A DNA stretch of 7,718 bases from an uncultured bacterium (GCA_937893485.1 CALBJL010000061.1:1-7718), one strand, 5' to 3'. Shown: positions 1-6,235, numbered from the stretch's first letter. Notes: a model not told the origin generated them from the letters alone. Made by a program: numbers and translations.

Positions 1-921
1 GATCTTCTGGAACGGAATCGCAACCGGATTTTCCGGTGCGCAGATCGTATCTCCAATATGGATGTCTGCGATACCGGAGATCGCCACGATTGATCCGATA
101 CCTGCCTCGGTGACATCGACCTTGTTCAGACCGTCAAACTCGTAGAGCTTGCTGATACGCACTTTTTTCAGCTTGTCGGGCTCGTGGTGGTTGACAACGA
201 CGGCATCCTGATTGACGCGGAGCACACCGTTGTCGACTTTTCCGACACCGATACGTCCGACGTATTCATTGTAGTCGATCGTACTGATGAGCACCTGTGT
301 GCTGGCATCCGGATCTCCGGTAGGAGCGGGAATATAGTCGATGATCGTCTCGAATAACGGTGTCATATCCTTGGGCTCGTCGTTCAGGTCGAGCATCGCA
401 TAACCGTCTCTGGCGGATGCGTAGACGAACGGGCAGTCGAGCTGCTCGTCGGAGGCATCCAGATCCATAAACAGCTCCAGTACCTCGTCAATGACTTCGG
501 CAGGGCGTGCCTCCGGACGGTCGATCTTATTGATACATACGATGACCGGGAGATCCAGATCAAGTGCTTTCATGAGCACGAACTTTGTCTGCGGCATAGC
601 GCCCTCAAAGGCATCCACGACTAAGACTACGCCGTTTACCATTTTCAGCACACGCTCCACCTCGCCGCCAAAATCGGCATGACCGGGAGTGTCGATAATA
701 TTGATCTTTACATCTTTATAAAAAACAGCGGTATTTTTTGAAAGGATGGTGATACCGCGCTCACGCTCGATGTCGCCGGAGTCCATGACGCGCTCCTGCA
801 CCTCCTGATTGGCGCGGAACACACCGGACTGCTTCAACAGCTCGTCCACCAGTGTTGTTTTGCCGTGATCGACATGGGCGATGATTGCGATGTTACGAAT
901 GTCGTCTCTAGTAGTCTGCAT
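1..921 (-). CDS. typA: Translational GTPase TypA/BipA, N-terminal half (runs off left edge)
   Basis: This is a ribosome-associated GTPase of the EF-G/LepA superfamily, which acts in the cytoplasm on ribosome assembly and stress or cold adaptation. Reading leftwards from the ATG at 921-919, 307 codons are open to the window edge; family members are about 600 residues, so the C-terminal half is missing. All G motifs are visible: G1 AHVDHGKT (residues 15-22), G2 RGITI (55-59), G3 DTPGH (77-81), G4 NKID (131-134) and G5 around SAR (169-171). Residues from about 205 to 295 fit the beta-barrel domain II. The text MDSGDIERERGITI and the EFDGL block distinguish it from EF-G and match TypA rather than LepA. 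The start is fixed by the family N-terminus; upstream there is only a loose purine-rich ribosome site (GAAGG at 938-934, 12 bases away). It is divergent from the OB-fold gene. Family assignment is very secure; the cellular role is from family knowledge. Confidence 0.96.
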   Translation of the reverse strand, partial: MQTTRDDIRNIAIIAHVDHGKTTLVDELLKQSGVFRANQEVQERVMDSGDIERERGITILSKNTAVFYKDVKINIIDTPGHADFGGEVERVLKMVNGVVLVVDAFEGAMPQTKFVLMKALDLDLPVIVCINKIDRPEARPAEVIDEVLELFMDLDASDEQLDCPFVYASARDGYAMLDLNDEPKDMTPLFETIIDYIPAPTGDPDASTQVLISTIDYNEYVGRIGVGKVDNGVLRVNQDAVVVNHHEPDKLKKVRISKLYEFDGLNKVDVTEAGIGSIVAISGIADIHIGDTICAPENPVAIPFQKI

Positions 922-981
922 AAATCTTTTTTTCCTTCTTTCCTTAATAAACTATCTGTTCTTCTCAAAATTCCGTATATC

Positions 982-1009
982 ATCATACCATAATTCGCGG
1001 ATTATGCAA
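982..1009 (-). promoter_or_regulatory. Probable sigma-A promoter of typA
   Basis: On the minus strand, TTGCAT (1009-1004), a 16-base spacer and TATGAT (987-982) lie upstream of typA. The spacer ends in TGG, which gives a TG-extended -10. Transcription would begin near 975, leaving a leader of about 54 bases. A T6-G-A6 tract at 1023-1035 sits where an UP element would be. The -35 is weak (TTG only), so the call leans on the extended -10. Confidence 0.55.
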
Positions 1010-1054
1010 GTGCATATGACTGTTTTTTGAAAAAATGTTGTTTTGTCGACATAA

Positions 1055-1083
1055 ATCAGCGTACTTCGCGCGCGCAGGCTGAT
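1055..1083. repeat. Inverted repeat ATCAGC...GCTGAT flanking an alternating CG run
   Basis: ATCAGC (1055-1060) and GCTGAT (1078-1083) are perfect 6-base arms around a 17-base centre containing CGCGCGCGC (1067-1075). The right arm runs into the proposed -10 of the OB-fold gene. The position suits a repressor operator more than an RNA hairpin, because it lies upstream of the predicted transcript start. With arms this short, chance is not excluded. Confidence 0.35.
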
Positions 1084-1088
1084 ATGAT
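1080..1088 (+). promoter_or_regulatory. Possible extended -10 promoter of the OB-fold gene
   Basis: TGA-TATGAT at 1080-1088 is a TG-extended -10 with a 5 of 6 match to TATAAT, 52 bases upstream of the start codon at 1141. I find no good -35 at 16-18 bases upstream. The predicted transcript start is near 1095. The -10 overlaps the right arm of an inverted repeat at 1055-1083, so binding there could compete with polymerase. Confidence 0.4.
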
Positions 1089-1140
1089 TTCCTCAGTCAC
1101 GAACTAGATTAAAACAATCAAAAACGGAAGGAGAACTACT

Positions 1141-1794
1141 ATGGGAAACAAAACAGCAGACAAAGCGGGGGACAAAGTATTCGAGAATAACCAGGTGATT
1201 ATCGCAGGTGAGATCGTGTCCGGCTTTACATTCAGCCATGAGGTGTACGGAGAGGGCTTTTATATGGTGGAGGTAGCGGTGAACCGCTTGAGCAACTATG
1301 CGGATTACATACCAGTGATGGTGTCGGAGCGTCTGATCGATGTGACGGAAAACTATGAGGGACAGTATATCAGTGTCGTTGGACAGTTCCGTTCCTACAA
1401 CCGCCATGAGGAGAAAAAGAATCGTCTGGTATTGTCCGTGTTCGCGCGGGAGATCGAGTTTACAGGCGAACCCGGAGAGGATGTCAAGAGCAACCAGATC
1501 TTTCTGGACGGCTATATCTGCAAGGAGCCGATCTACCGGAAGACACCGCTTGGCAGGGAGATCGCGGATCTGCTGATCGCGGTCAACCGTTCCTATGGAA
1601 AGTCCGATTACATACCGAGTATCTGCTGGGGAAGAAATGCCCGCTACGCTGCCGGATTTGCGGTCGGTGAGCACGTACAGATCTGGGGGCGTATCCAGAG
1701 CCGCGAGTATGTGAAAAAGCTGAATGAATTTGAGACGGAAAAGCGCATCGCCTACGAGGTATCAGTCAGCAAAATTGATTGCGTGGAAGACTAA
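1141..1794 (+). CDS. Single-stranded DNA-binding-type protein with two tandem OB folds
   Basis: This 217-residue protein contains two SSB-like OB folds, at about residues 16-108 and 117-213. The second is clearer: SNQIFLDGYI, then RKTPLGREIADLLIAVNR and DYIPSICWGRNA match the SSB strands that normally read GRL, TPSG and AVNR...DFIPVVAWG. The first repeats the same plan (NNQVIIAGEI, EVAVNRL, DYIPVMVSERL), with AVNR recurring 101 residues apart (46-49 and 147-150). This shows an internal duplication. Family knowledge implies ssDNA binding; which process it serves (replication, repair or recombination) is not visible. Unlike housekeeping SSB it has no Gly/Gln-rich linker and no DDDIPF-like acidic tip, ending in KIDCVED. 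It is also not in an rpsF-ssb-rpsR setting. The start is supported by AAGGAG at 1128-1133, 7 bases upstream. No terminator follows; the next gene has its own promoter 12 bases after the stop. It could be an accessory SSB or primosomal-type OB protein. Confidence 0.85.
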   Translation: MGNKTADKAGDKVFENNQVIIAGEIVSGFTFSHEVYGEGFYMVEVAVNRLSNYADYIPVMVSERLIDVTENYEGQYISVVGQFRSYNRHEEKKNRLVLSVFAREIEFTGEPGEDVKSNQIFLDGYICKEPIYRKTPLGREIADLLIAVNRSYGKSDYIPSICWGRNARYAAGFAVGEHVQIWGRIQSREYVKKLNEFETEKRIAYEVSVSKIDCVED

Positions 1795-1806
1795 ATAGGT
1801 GTATTT

Positions 1807-1835
1807 TTGACAATTTTAGGAAAATGTGCTATCCT
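1807..1835 (+). promoter_or_regulatory. Strong sigma-A promoter of the CobA-like gene
   Basis: TTGACA (1807-1812, perfect consensus), a 17-base spacer and TATCCT (1830-1835) are preceded by TGC, giving a TG-extended -10. Transcription should begin near 1842. This rules out the in-frame ATG at 1845 as a useful start and supports the start at 1899 downstream. Confidence 0.8.
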
Positions 1836-1883
1836 TTGTGAGATTTGTGGACTGCGATTGAAATTATGATGTATCGCACAGAC

Positions 1884-1890
1884 AGGGAGG
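1884..1890 (+). promoter_or_regulatory. Ribosome binding site deciding the start of the CobA-like gene
   Basis: AGGGAGG lies 8 bases before the ATG at 1899 but only 2 bases before the in-frame ATG at 1893. It therefore points to 1899 as the true start. Confidence 0.75.
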
Positions 1891-1898
1891 CAATGAAA

Positions 1899-2384
1899 AT
1901 GGCTACAGGAATTGTACGAATATTTTACGGAGAAGGACACGGAAAATCTACGGCGGCGTTAGGATGCGCATTAAAAGCAGCCAGTGAGGGAAAGAGTGTA
2001 TTTATCATTCATTATCTGAAAGGACGGATGGAGGAGGAGGCTCAGTTTATGAAAAAGCTCGAGCCGGAGATCAAGGTATTCCAGTTTGAAAAGACGGATG
2101 CCTGCTATGAGGATTTGTCTGCGGAGGAGAAAAAGGAGGCATCGCTCAATATAAAAAACGGTGTCAATTTTGCAAGAAAGGTGCTGCTCACAGGTGAATG
2201 TGACCTGCTTATTCTCGATGAGGTGTTGGGACTCGCAGACGCGGGGCTTCTGGCGAATGAGGAGCTGGAAAATCTGCTCAAATCGCGTTCGGGAGGTATG
2301 GATCTGATCCTGACGGGACGCAATATGGATGCATCCATCCGCGAATATGCGGACGAAATCTATAAAATTAAATCAGAAAAATAA
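1899..2384 (+). CDS. Short ATP:cob(I)alamin adenosyltransferase-like P-loop ATPase (CobA/CobO/BtuR family)
   Basis: This 161-residue protein begins with the family's characteristic N-terminus: GIVRIFYGEGHGKSTAALG places a P-loop GEGHGKST at residues 11-18. It is followed by the IHYLKG block (37-42) that corresponds to the QF-KG element, a Walker B strand DLLILDE (102-108), and LILTGRN (136-142), which matches the LTGR motif. CobA-type enzymes transfer the adenosyl group of ATP to cob(I)alamin or its corrinoid precursors in the cytoplasm. The protein stops at KIKSEK, about where relatives read M-x-x-KHPF and continue for 15-30 residues, so the C-terminal corrinoid-site segment appears to be absent. 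The first P-loop residues also differ from the usual GNGKGKTT. No cobalamin gene or B12 riboswitch is nearby. The start at 1899 is chosen from the promoter and ribosome site; upstream ATGs at 1845 and 1893 are in frame but poorly placed. The family is secure; adenosyltransferase activity is uncertain. Confidence 0.82.
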   Translation: MATGIVRIFYGEGHGKSTAALGCALKAASEGKSVFIIHYLKGRMEEEAQFMKKLEPEIKVFQFEKTDACYEDLSAEEKKEASLNIKNGVNFARKVLLTGECDLLILDEVLGLADAGLLANEELENLLKSRSGGMDLILTGRNMDASIREYADEIYKIKSEK

Positions 2385-2406
2385 AAAATGATGAAATTTG
2401 AACAAA

Positions 2407-2436
2407 AAAGTGCCCCTGCGCGTCAGTGGGCACTTT
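2407..2436 (+). terminator. Rho-independent terminator after the CobA-like gene
   Basis: AAAGTGCCC (2407-2415) pairs with GGGCACTTT (2428-2436). CTG (2416-2418) can pair with CAG (2424-2426) inside, leaving one bulged T. The downstream tract TTTACATTTT is only moderately U-rich. The six A residues preceding the stem would give a better U-tract for transcripts coming from the opposite direction. It lies 22 bases after the stop codon of the CobA-like gene. Confidence 0.8.
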
Positions 2437-2462
2437 ACATTTTGGCGAAATTCGAATATAGT
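2434..2462 (+). promoter_or_regulatory. Sigma-A promoter of the dapA-dapB unit
   Basis: TTTACA (2434-2439), a 17-base spacer and TATAGT (2457-2462) form a near-consensus promoter with a start near 2469, about 73 bases before dapA. The -35 box begins inside the last three bases of the upstream terminator stem. The leader is too short for a lysine riboswitch or a T-box. Confidence 0.72.
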
Positions 2463-2476
2463 ATAGAAAGGAAATT

Positions 2477-2510
2477 AGCAGCTGCTTATGAAAACTGAAA
2501 AGCAGCCGCT
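2477..2510 (+). promoter_or_regulatory. Leader hairpin in front of dapA
   Basis: AGCAGCTGCTT (2477-2487) pairs with AAGCAGCCGCT (2500-2510) over 10 of 11 positions, with one A-C mismatch, around a 12-base loop. It begins about 8 bases after the predicted transcript start, leaving the dapA ribosome site at 2526-2531 free. No U-run follows, so it is not a terminator. The loop opens with an ATG (2488) in frame with dapA. A 5' stabilising stem or a regulator site is possible. Confidence 0.5.
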
Positions 2511-2525
2511 AAATGATAGACAGGC

Positions 2526-2531
2526 AGGAGG
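2526..2531 (+). promoter_or_regulatory. Ribosome binding site deciding the dapA start
   Basis: A perfect AGGAGG lies 10 bases before the ATG at 2542. The in-frame ATG at 2488 has only AAAGGA about 15 bases away, so 2542 is preferred; it also matches the usual DapA N-terminus. Confidence 0.85.
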
Positions 2532-2541
2532 AATTACGAAG

Positions 2542-3435
2542 ATGGCAATTTTCAAAGGTGCCGGTGTGGCGATCATCACACCCATGAAGGAAAATCTCGA
2601 GGTAAATTACGACAAGCTGGATGAAATGATTCAGTTTCAGATAGACAACGGAACAGACTGTATTGTAATCACAGGAACAACAGGCGAGAGTTCCACGCTG
2701 ACGATGGAGGAGCATGCGGATGTGATCCGTGCAGCCGTGCAGATGACAAAGCACCGGATTCCCGTTGTGGCAGGAACCGGCTCGAACTGTACCAAGACAG
2801 CGATTGAGCTGACCAATGATGCTTACGAGGCAGGCTGTGAGGGCGCGCTGATTGTGACTCCCTATTATAATAAGGCGACACAGGCAGGACTCATCAGCCA
2901 CTACGGACAGATCGCAGAGTCCACCAAGCTGCCGATCATTATGTATAATGTGCCGGGGCGTACCGGATGCAACATTCTGCCGCAGACAGCAGCGACACTT
3001 GTAAAGAAATATGACAACATCGTTGGTATCAAGGAGGCGACCGGAAATGTCGCACAGGCGGTCACAACGATGGATCTGTGTGACGGAAAGCTCGACATGT
3101 ATTCCGGTGAGGACGGACTGGTCGTGCCGTTAATGTCGATCGGAGCACTCGGTGTGATCTCCGTATGGTCGAATGTGGCACCGAAGGATGTCCATGACAT
3201 GTGTATGTATGCGCTCGACGGCGATTATAAAAAGGCAGCACAGCTCCAGTTAAAGGGTCGTGCGCTCGTAGATGCGTTATTCTCAGAGGTCAACCCGATT
3301 CCGGTAAAGCGCGCATTGAATGCGATGGGATTTGGCGTCGGCTCCCTGCGCTCACCGCTTACGGAGATGAGTGAGGAGAATGCAGCAAAGCTCATTCAGG
3401 TGATGAAGGACTACGGCTTAAAGGTCGTAGAATAA
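2542..3435 (+). CDS. dapA: 4-hydroxy-tetrahydrodipicolinate synthase
   Basis: DapA condenses pyruvate with L-aspartate 4-semialdehyde to 4-hydroxy-tetrahydrodipicolinate, the first committed step to diaminopimelate and lysine, in the cytoplasm. The 297-residue protein is of normal length and forms one (beta/alpha)8 barrel. Visible active-site elements are GTTGES (residues 45-50, with T46 and T47), the tyrosines of TPYYN (Y108, Y109), YNVPGRTG (Y135, R140) and the Schiff-base lysine K164 in GIKEATGN. At the lysine-feedback site, by my alignment to the E. coli enzyme, S48, H56 and N80 are kept as S50, H58 and N82, while A49, H53 and E84 are S51, M55 and T86. Sensitivity to lysine therefore cannot be read with certainty. 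The start is set by AGGAGG at 2526-2531 and the family N-terminus; a start at 2488 would add 18 residues. It leads a unit with dapB, 30 bases downstream. Confidence 0.97.
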   Translation: MAIFKGAGVAIITPMKENLEVNYDKLDEMIQFQIDNGTDCIVITGTTGESSTLTMEEHADVIRAAVQMTKHRIPVVAGTGSNCTKTAIELTNDAYEAGCEGALIVTPYYNKATQAGLISHYGQIAESTKLPIIMYNVPGRTGCNILPQTAATLVKKYDNIVGIKEATGNVAQAVTTMDLCDGKLDMYSGEDGLVVPLMSIGALGVISVWSNVAPKDVHDMCMYALDGDYKKAAQLQLKGRALVDALFSEVNPIPVKRALNAMGFGVGSLRSPLTEMSEENAAKLIQVMKDYGLKVVE

Positions 3436-3465
3436 CAATAACTGACAGGCAAAAAGAGGTAAAAA

Positions 3466-4227
3466 ATGACAAATGTAATCATGCATGGATGCAACGGACG
3501 GATGGGACAGATGATCGCAGGACTGTGTGCGAATGATCCCGACATCACGATTGTTGCGGGTGTAGATACCTATACCGAAAAGAAGAATGATTTTCCGGTG
3601 TTTGAGACGATCGCACAGTGTGAGGCAGCGGCGGATGCCGTGATCGATTTTTCCAGCGCGGCAGCAGTCGACGGACTGCTCGACTGGTGTGTGGAGCACA
3701 AGGTTCCGGTGGTGCTCTGTTCGACCGGTTTATCGGAAGCACAGTTAGAAAATGTAAAAAAGGCGAGCGGACAGGTCGCCGTACTCAAGTCGGCGAATAT
3801 GTCGCTTGGCATCAACACACTGATGGATCTGCTGCAAAAGGCAGTGAAGGTGTTTGCACCGGCGGGCTTTGATGTGGAGATCGTCGAGAAGCACCACAAC
3901 CAGAAGTTAGACGCGCCGAGTGGAACGGCGATCGCTCTGGCAGATGCGGTGAACGAGGCGATGGACGGACAGTACGAATATGTATATGACCGCAGCGGCC
4001 GCAGACAGAAGCGTGATGCAAAGGAGCTCGGTATTTCAGCCGTGCGCGGAGGCACGATTGTGGGAGAGCACGAGGTGATCTTTGCAGGAACGGACGAAGT
4101 CATTGAGTTTAAGCATACCGCATATTCGCGTGCCGTATTTGGCAAAGGCGCGATCGAGGCGGCAAAGTTTTTGAACGGAAAATCTGCGGGATTCTATAAT
4201 ATGCAGGATGTAATAGCAGGAGCTTAG
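3466..4227 (+). CDS. dapB: 4-hydroxy-tetrahydrodipicolinate reductase
   Basis: DapB reduces the product of DapA with NAD(P)H to tetrahydrodipicolinate, the second step of the diaminopimelate and lysine branch. The 253 residues are typical for the family. The N-terminal Rossmann part shows GCNGRMG (residues 8-14) for the nucleotide, and CSTGLS (85-90) is the conserved TG loop. The catalytic signature VEKHHNQKLDAPSGTA is present at 140-155, with the paired histidines H143 and H144 and lysine K147. The C-terminal KHTAYSRAVFGKGAI stretch matches the family. The start has AGAGGT at 3455-3460, 5 bases upstream. It follows dapA by 30 bases, consistent with cotranscription, and its last codons form one arm of a strong hairpin whose loop holds the stop codon. 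No defects are visible. Confidence 0.97.
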   Translation: MTNVIMHGCNGRMGQMIAGLCANDPDITIVAGVDTYTEKKNDFPVFETIAQCEAAADAVIDFSSAAAVDGLLDWCVEHKVPVVLCSTGLSEAQLENVKKASGQVAVLKSANMSLGINTLMDLLQKAVKVFAPAGFDVEIVEKHHNQKLDAPSGTAIALADAVNEAMDGQYEYVYDRSGRRQKRDAKELGISAVRGGTIVGEHEVIFAGTDEVIEFKHTAYSRAVFGKGAIEAAKFLNGKSAGFYNMQDVIAGA

Positions 4228-4239
4228 GCTTCTGCTATT
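4212..4239 (+). terminator. Hairpin over the dapB stop codon, probable partial terminator
   Basis: AATAGCAGGAGC (4212-4223) pairs with GCTTCTGCTATT (4228-4239) over 12 positions including one G-U, around a TTAG tetraloop that holds the dapB TAG (4225-4227). The 3' side continues TTGTTGTG, a poor U-tract, so termination is likely incomplete. I see no promoter between it and fbp, so fbp may depend on readthrough. Confidence 0.6.
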
Positions 4240-4264
4240 TGTTGTGTGACAGGAGAAGTAAAAT

Positions 4265-6220
4265 ATGGGCGAGATGGAACTGCGATACCTCAAAAGTCTG
4301 GCAAGACAATATCCTTCGATCGCATCAGCGGCGACAGAGATCATCAATCTGCGTGCGATCCTGAGTCTGCCGAAGGGAACTGAACATTTTATCACGGATG
4401 TGCATGGCGAATATGACCAGTTTCAGCATATTATGCGAAACGGCTCCGGCGCGGTCAAGCGCAAGATTGAGCAGGAATTCGGAACGACCTTTGGCAAGGC
4501 GGAAAAGAGAAATCTGGCGGCGTTGATCTACTATCCGGAGCTCAAGCTCGAGGAGGTCATGCGCCATGAGGAAAACATGGAGGACTGGTATCGGGTGACG
4601 ATGTACCGGCTCATCCCGATCTGCAAAAATGCATCCTCAAAGTATACGCGCTCCAAGGTGCGCAAAGCGCTGCCGAAGGATTTTGCCTATGTGATCGAGG
4701 AGCTTCTGACCGGCAGGCCAGATCAGTCTGATCAGGAGGATTATTACAATGAGATCATCAATTCCGTGATCGAGACCGGACGTGCGCCGGAGCTGATCAT
4801 TGCCCTGTGCAACCTGATCCGCCGTCTGGTTGTGGATCATCTGCATGTGGTCGGAGATATTTTTGACCGCGGACCGTATCCGCATCTGATCATGGATACC
4901 CTGATGGAGTATCATTCTGTGGATATCCAGTGGGGCAACCACGATGTGTTGTGGATGGGTGCGGCTGCGGGCAATCAGGCATGTATTGCGAATGTGCTGC
5001 GCATCTCCGCAAAATACGGAAATCTCGATATTTTAGAGGACGGCTACGGCATCAACCTCGTGCCGCTGGCGCGCTTTGCCATGATAACATATCATGACGA
5101 TCCGTGTGAGTCGTTCAAGGTGGAGTATGACGAGGATCAATACAATGTGAAGGATGCGCAGCTCGACGAAAAGATGCACAAGGCGATCGCGGTCATCCAG
5201 TTCAAGCTGGAGGGAAAACTGATCGAGGAGCATCCGGAGTTTGACATGGACGGACGCCGTCTGCTGCACCGGATGAATCTGACGGACGGCACGGTAGAGG
5301 TCGAAGGTGTGACTTATCCGCTGCGGGATACCTATTTTCCGACGATTGATCCCGATCATCCGTATGAGCTGTCAACAGAGGAGCAGGAGGTTGTCACGCG
5401 TCTGACGATGGCATTCACAAACTGTGAAAAGCTGCAAAAGCATGTGCGCTTTTTATTGAATAAGGGAAGTCTGTACAAGGTGTACAATGGCAATCTGCTC
5501 TACCACGGCTGTGTGCCGCTCAACGAGGACGGCAGCTTCAAAAAAGTAGAGCTGTTTGGCCATGCGTATGCAGGCAGACAGCTCTATGATGTACTTGAAC
5601 ATTATGTGCGGCTCGGTTATTATTCGATCGACCCGGCAGAGAAAAAGCAGGGTGAGGACATTTTCTGGTTTATCTGGGAGAATAAAAATTCCCCGGTATT
5701 CGGCAAAGAGAAAATGACGACCTTTGAGCGCTATTTTGTCGCCGACCGCAAGACGCACATCGAACAGAAAAATCCGTATTACCGTCTGATCGAGCACGAG
5801 GAGATCGTCATGCGTATCCTGCGGGAGTTCGGTCTGGACGGCAGCGATGCACATATTATTAACGGACATATTCCGGTGGAGACAACGATCGGAGAGTCAC
5901 CGATGAAGTGCAACGGCAAGCTGCTCATCATTGATGGCGGTTTTTCACGTGCGTACCGCTCCAAAACCGGTATTGCAGGATATACGCTGATCTATGATTC
6001 CTACGGACTGTTTCTGGCGGCACATGAGCCGTTTGAGTCTGTGGAGAGTGCGGTTGTCAACGGCACGGATATCCATTCCCACAACGCGGTTGTGTCTGAA
6101 AATGGCAGACGGCTGACGGTAGCGGATACCGACCGGGGCGCACAGATCAAAGAAGAAATACAGGCGCTCGAGTCACTGCTGCACGCATATCGGACAGGCC
6201 TGTTGGTGGAGTCGCTGTAA
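4265..6220 (+). CDS. fbp: Class III fructose-1,6-bisphosphatase
   Basis: This 651-residue protein is the Firmicutes-type (Bacillus subtilis Fbp-like) class III enzyme, which hydrolyses fructose 1,6-bisphosphate to fructose 6-phosphate in gluconeogenesis. It is unrelated in sequence to the class I and II enzymes. The metallophosphoesterase metal motifs are spread along the chain: DVHGEY (residues 45-50), GDIFDRG (197-203), GNHD (224-227), YHG (413-415) and NGHIPVE (533-539), followed by IIDGGF (555-560). Length and motif spacing fit the family, typically about 640-670 residues. The start has AGGAG at 4251-4255, 9 bases upstream; a second ATG at 4274 is less well placed. It follows dapB by 37 bases across a hairpin, so it may be read from the dapA promoter at reduced level. 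Its stop codon lies 8 bases from that of convergent asnA. I see no frameshift or missing metal motif. Confidence 0.96.
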   Translation: MGEMELRYLKSLARQYPSIASAATEIINLRAILSLPKGTEHFITDVHGEYDQFQHIMRNGSGAVKRKIEQEFGTTFGKAEKRNLAALIYYPELKLEEVMRHEENMEDWYRVTMYRLIPICKNASSKYTRSKVRKALPKDFAYVIEELLTGRPDQSDQEDYYNEIINSVIETGRAPELIIALCNLIRRLVVDHLHVVGDIFDRGPYPHLIMDTLMEYHSVDIQWGNHDVLWMGAAAGNQACIANVLRISAKYGNLDILEDGYGINLVPLARFAMITYHDDPCESFKVEYDEDQYNVKDAQLDEKMHKAIAVIQFKLEGKLIEEHPEFDMDGRRLLHRMNLTDGTVEVEGVTYPLRDTYFPTIDPDHPYELSTEEQEVVTRLTMAFTNCEKLQKHVRFLLNKGSLYKVYNGNLLYHGCVPLNEDGSFKKVELFGHAYAGRQLYDVLEHYVRLGYYSIDPAEKKQGEDIFWFIWENKNSPVFGKEKMTTFERYFVADRKTHIEQKNPYYRLIEHEEIVMRILREFGLDGSDAHIINGHIPVETTIGESPMKCNGKLLIIDGGFSRAYRSKTGIAGYTLIYDSYGLFLAAHEPFESVESAVVNGTDIHSHNAVVSENGRRLTVADTDRGAQIKEEIQALESLLHAYRTGLLVESL

Positions 6221-6235
6221 GCAGATGCTTACAGC
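6214..6235. terminator. Perfect palindrome covering both stop codons of convergent fbp and asnA
   Basis: GCTGTAAGC (6214-6222) pairs perfectly with GCTTACAGC (6227-6235) around the loop AGAT. The left arm contains the fbp TAA (6218-6220) and the right arm the asnA TAA (6231-6229). It would fold identically in both transcripts. Neither side has a U-tract, so classical intrinsic termination is doubtful; 3'-end protection or reduced collision of convergent transcripts is an alternative. Confidence 0.55.

Noticed and set aside
491..682. Plus-strand open frame of 63 codons opposite typA
   Set aside because: It is antisense to the G-domain of TypA and has no ribosome site or family resemblance.
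1093..1674. Minus-strand open frame of 193 codons opposite the OB-fold gene
   Set aside because: It lies antisense to a clear SSB-type gene, has no ribosome site or recognisable domain, and its translation is a shadow of the sense codons.
1845..1898. Longer start for the CobA-like gene at 1845 or 1893
   Set aside because: The predicted transcript begins near 1842, so 1845 has no room for a ribosome site, and 1893 is only 2 bases from AGGGAGG.
1795..1898. Cobalamin riboswitch upstream of the CobA-like gene
   Set aside because: The leader is under 60 bases after the promoter, with no B12-box-like sequence or multi-stem fold.
2385..2541. Lysine riboswitch or T-box upstream of dapA
   Set aside because: The transcribed leader is only about 73 bases and holds one simple hairpin; the conserved multi-stem cores of these elements do not fit.
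3570..4145. Minus-strand open frame of 191 codons inside dapB
   Set aside because: dapB has all its catalytic motifs on the other strand; the antisense frame is Ser/Ala/Pro-rich shadow translation with no initiation signal.
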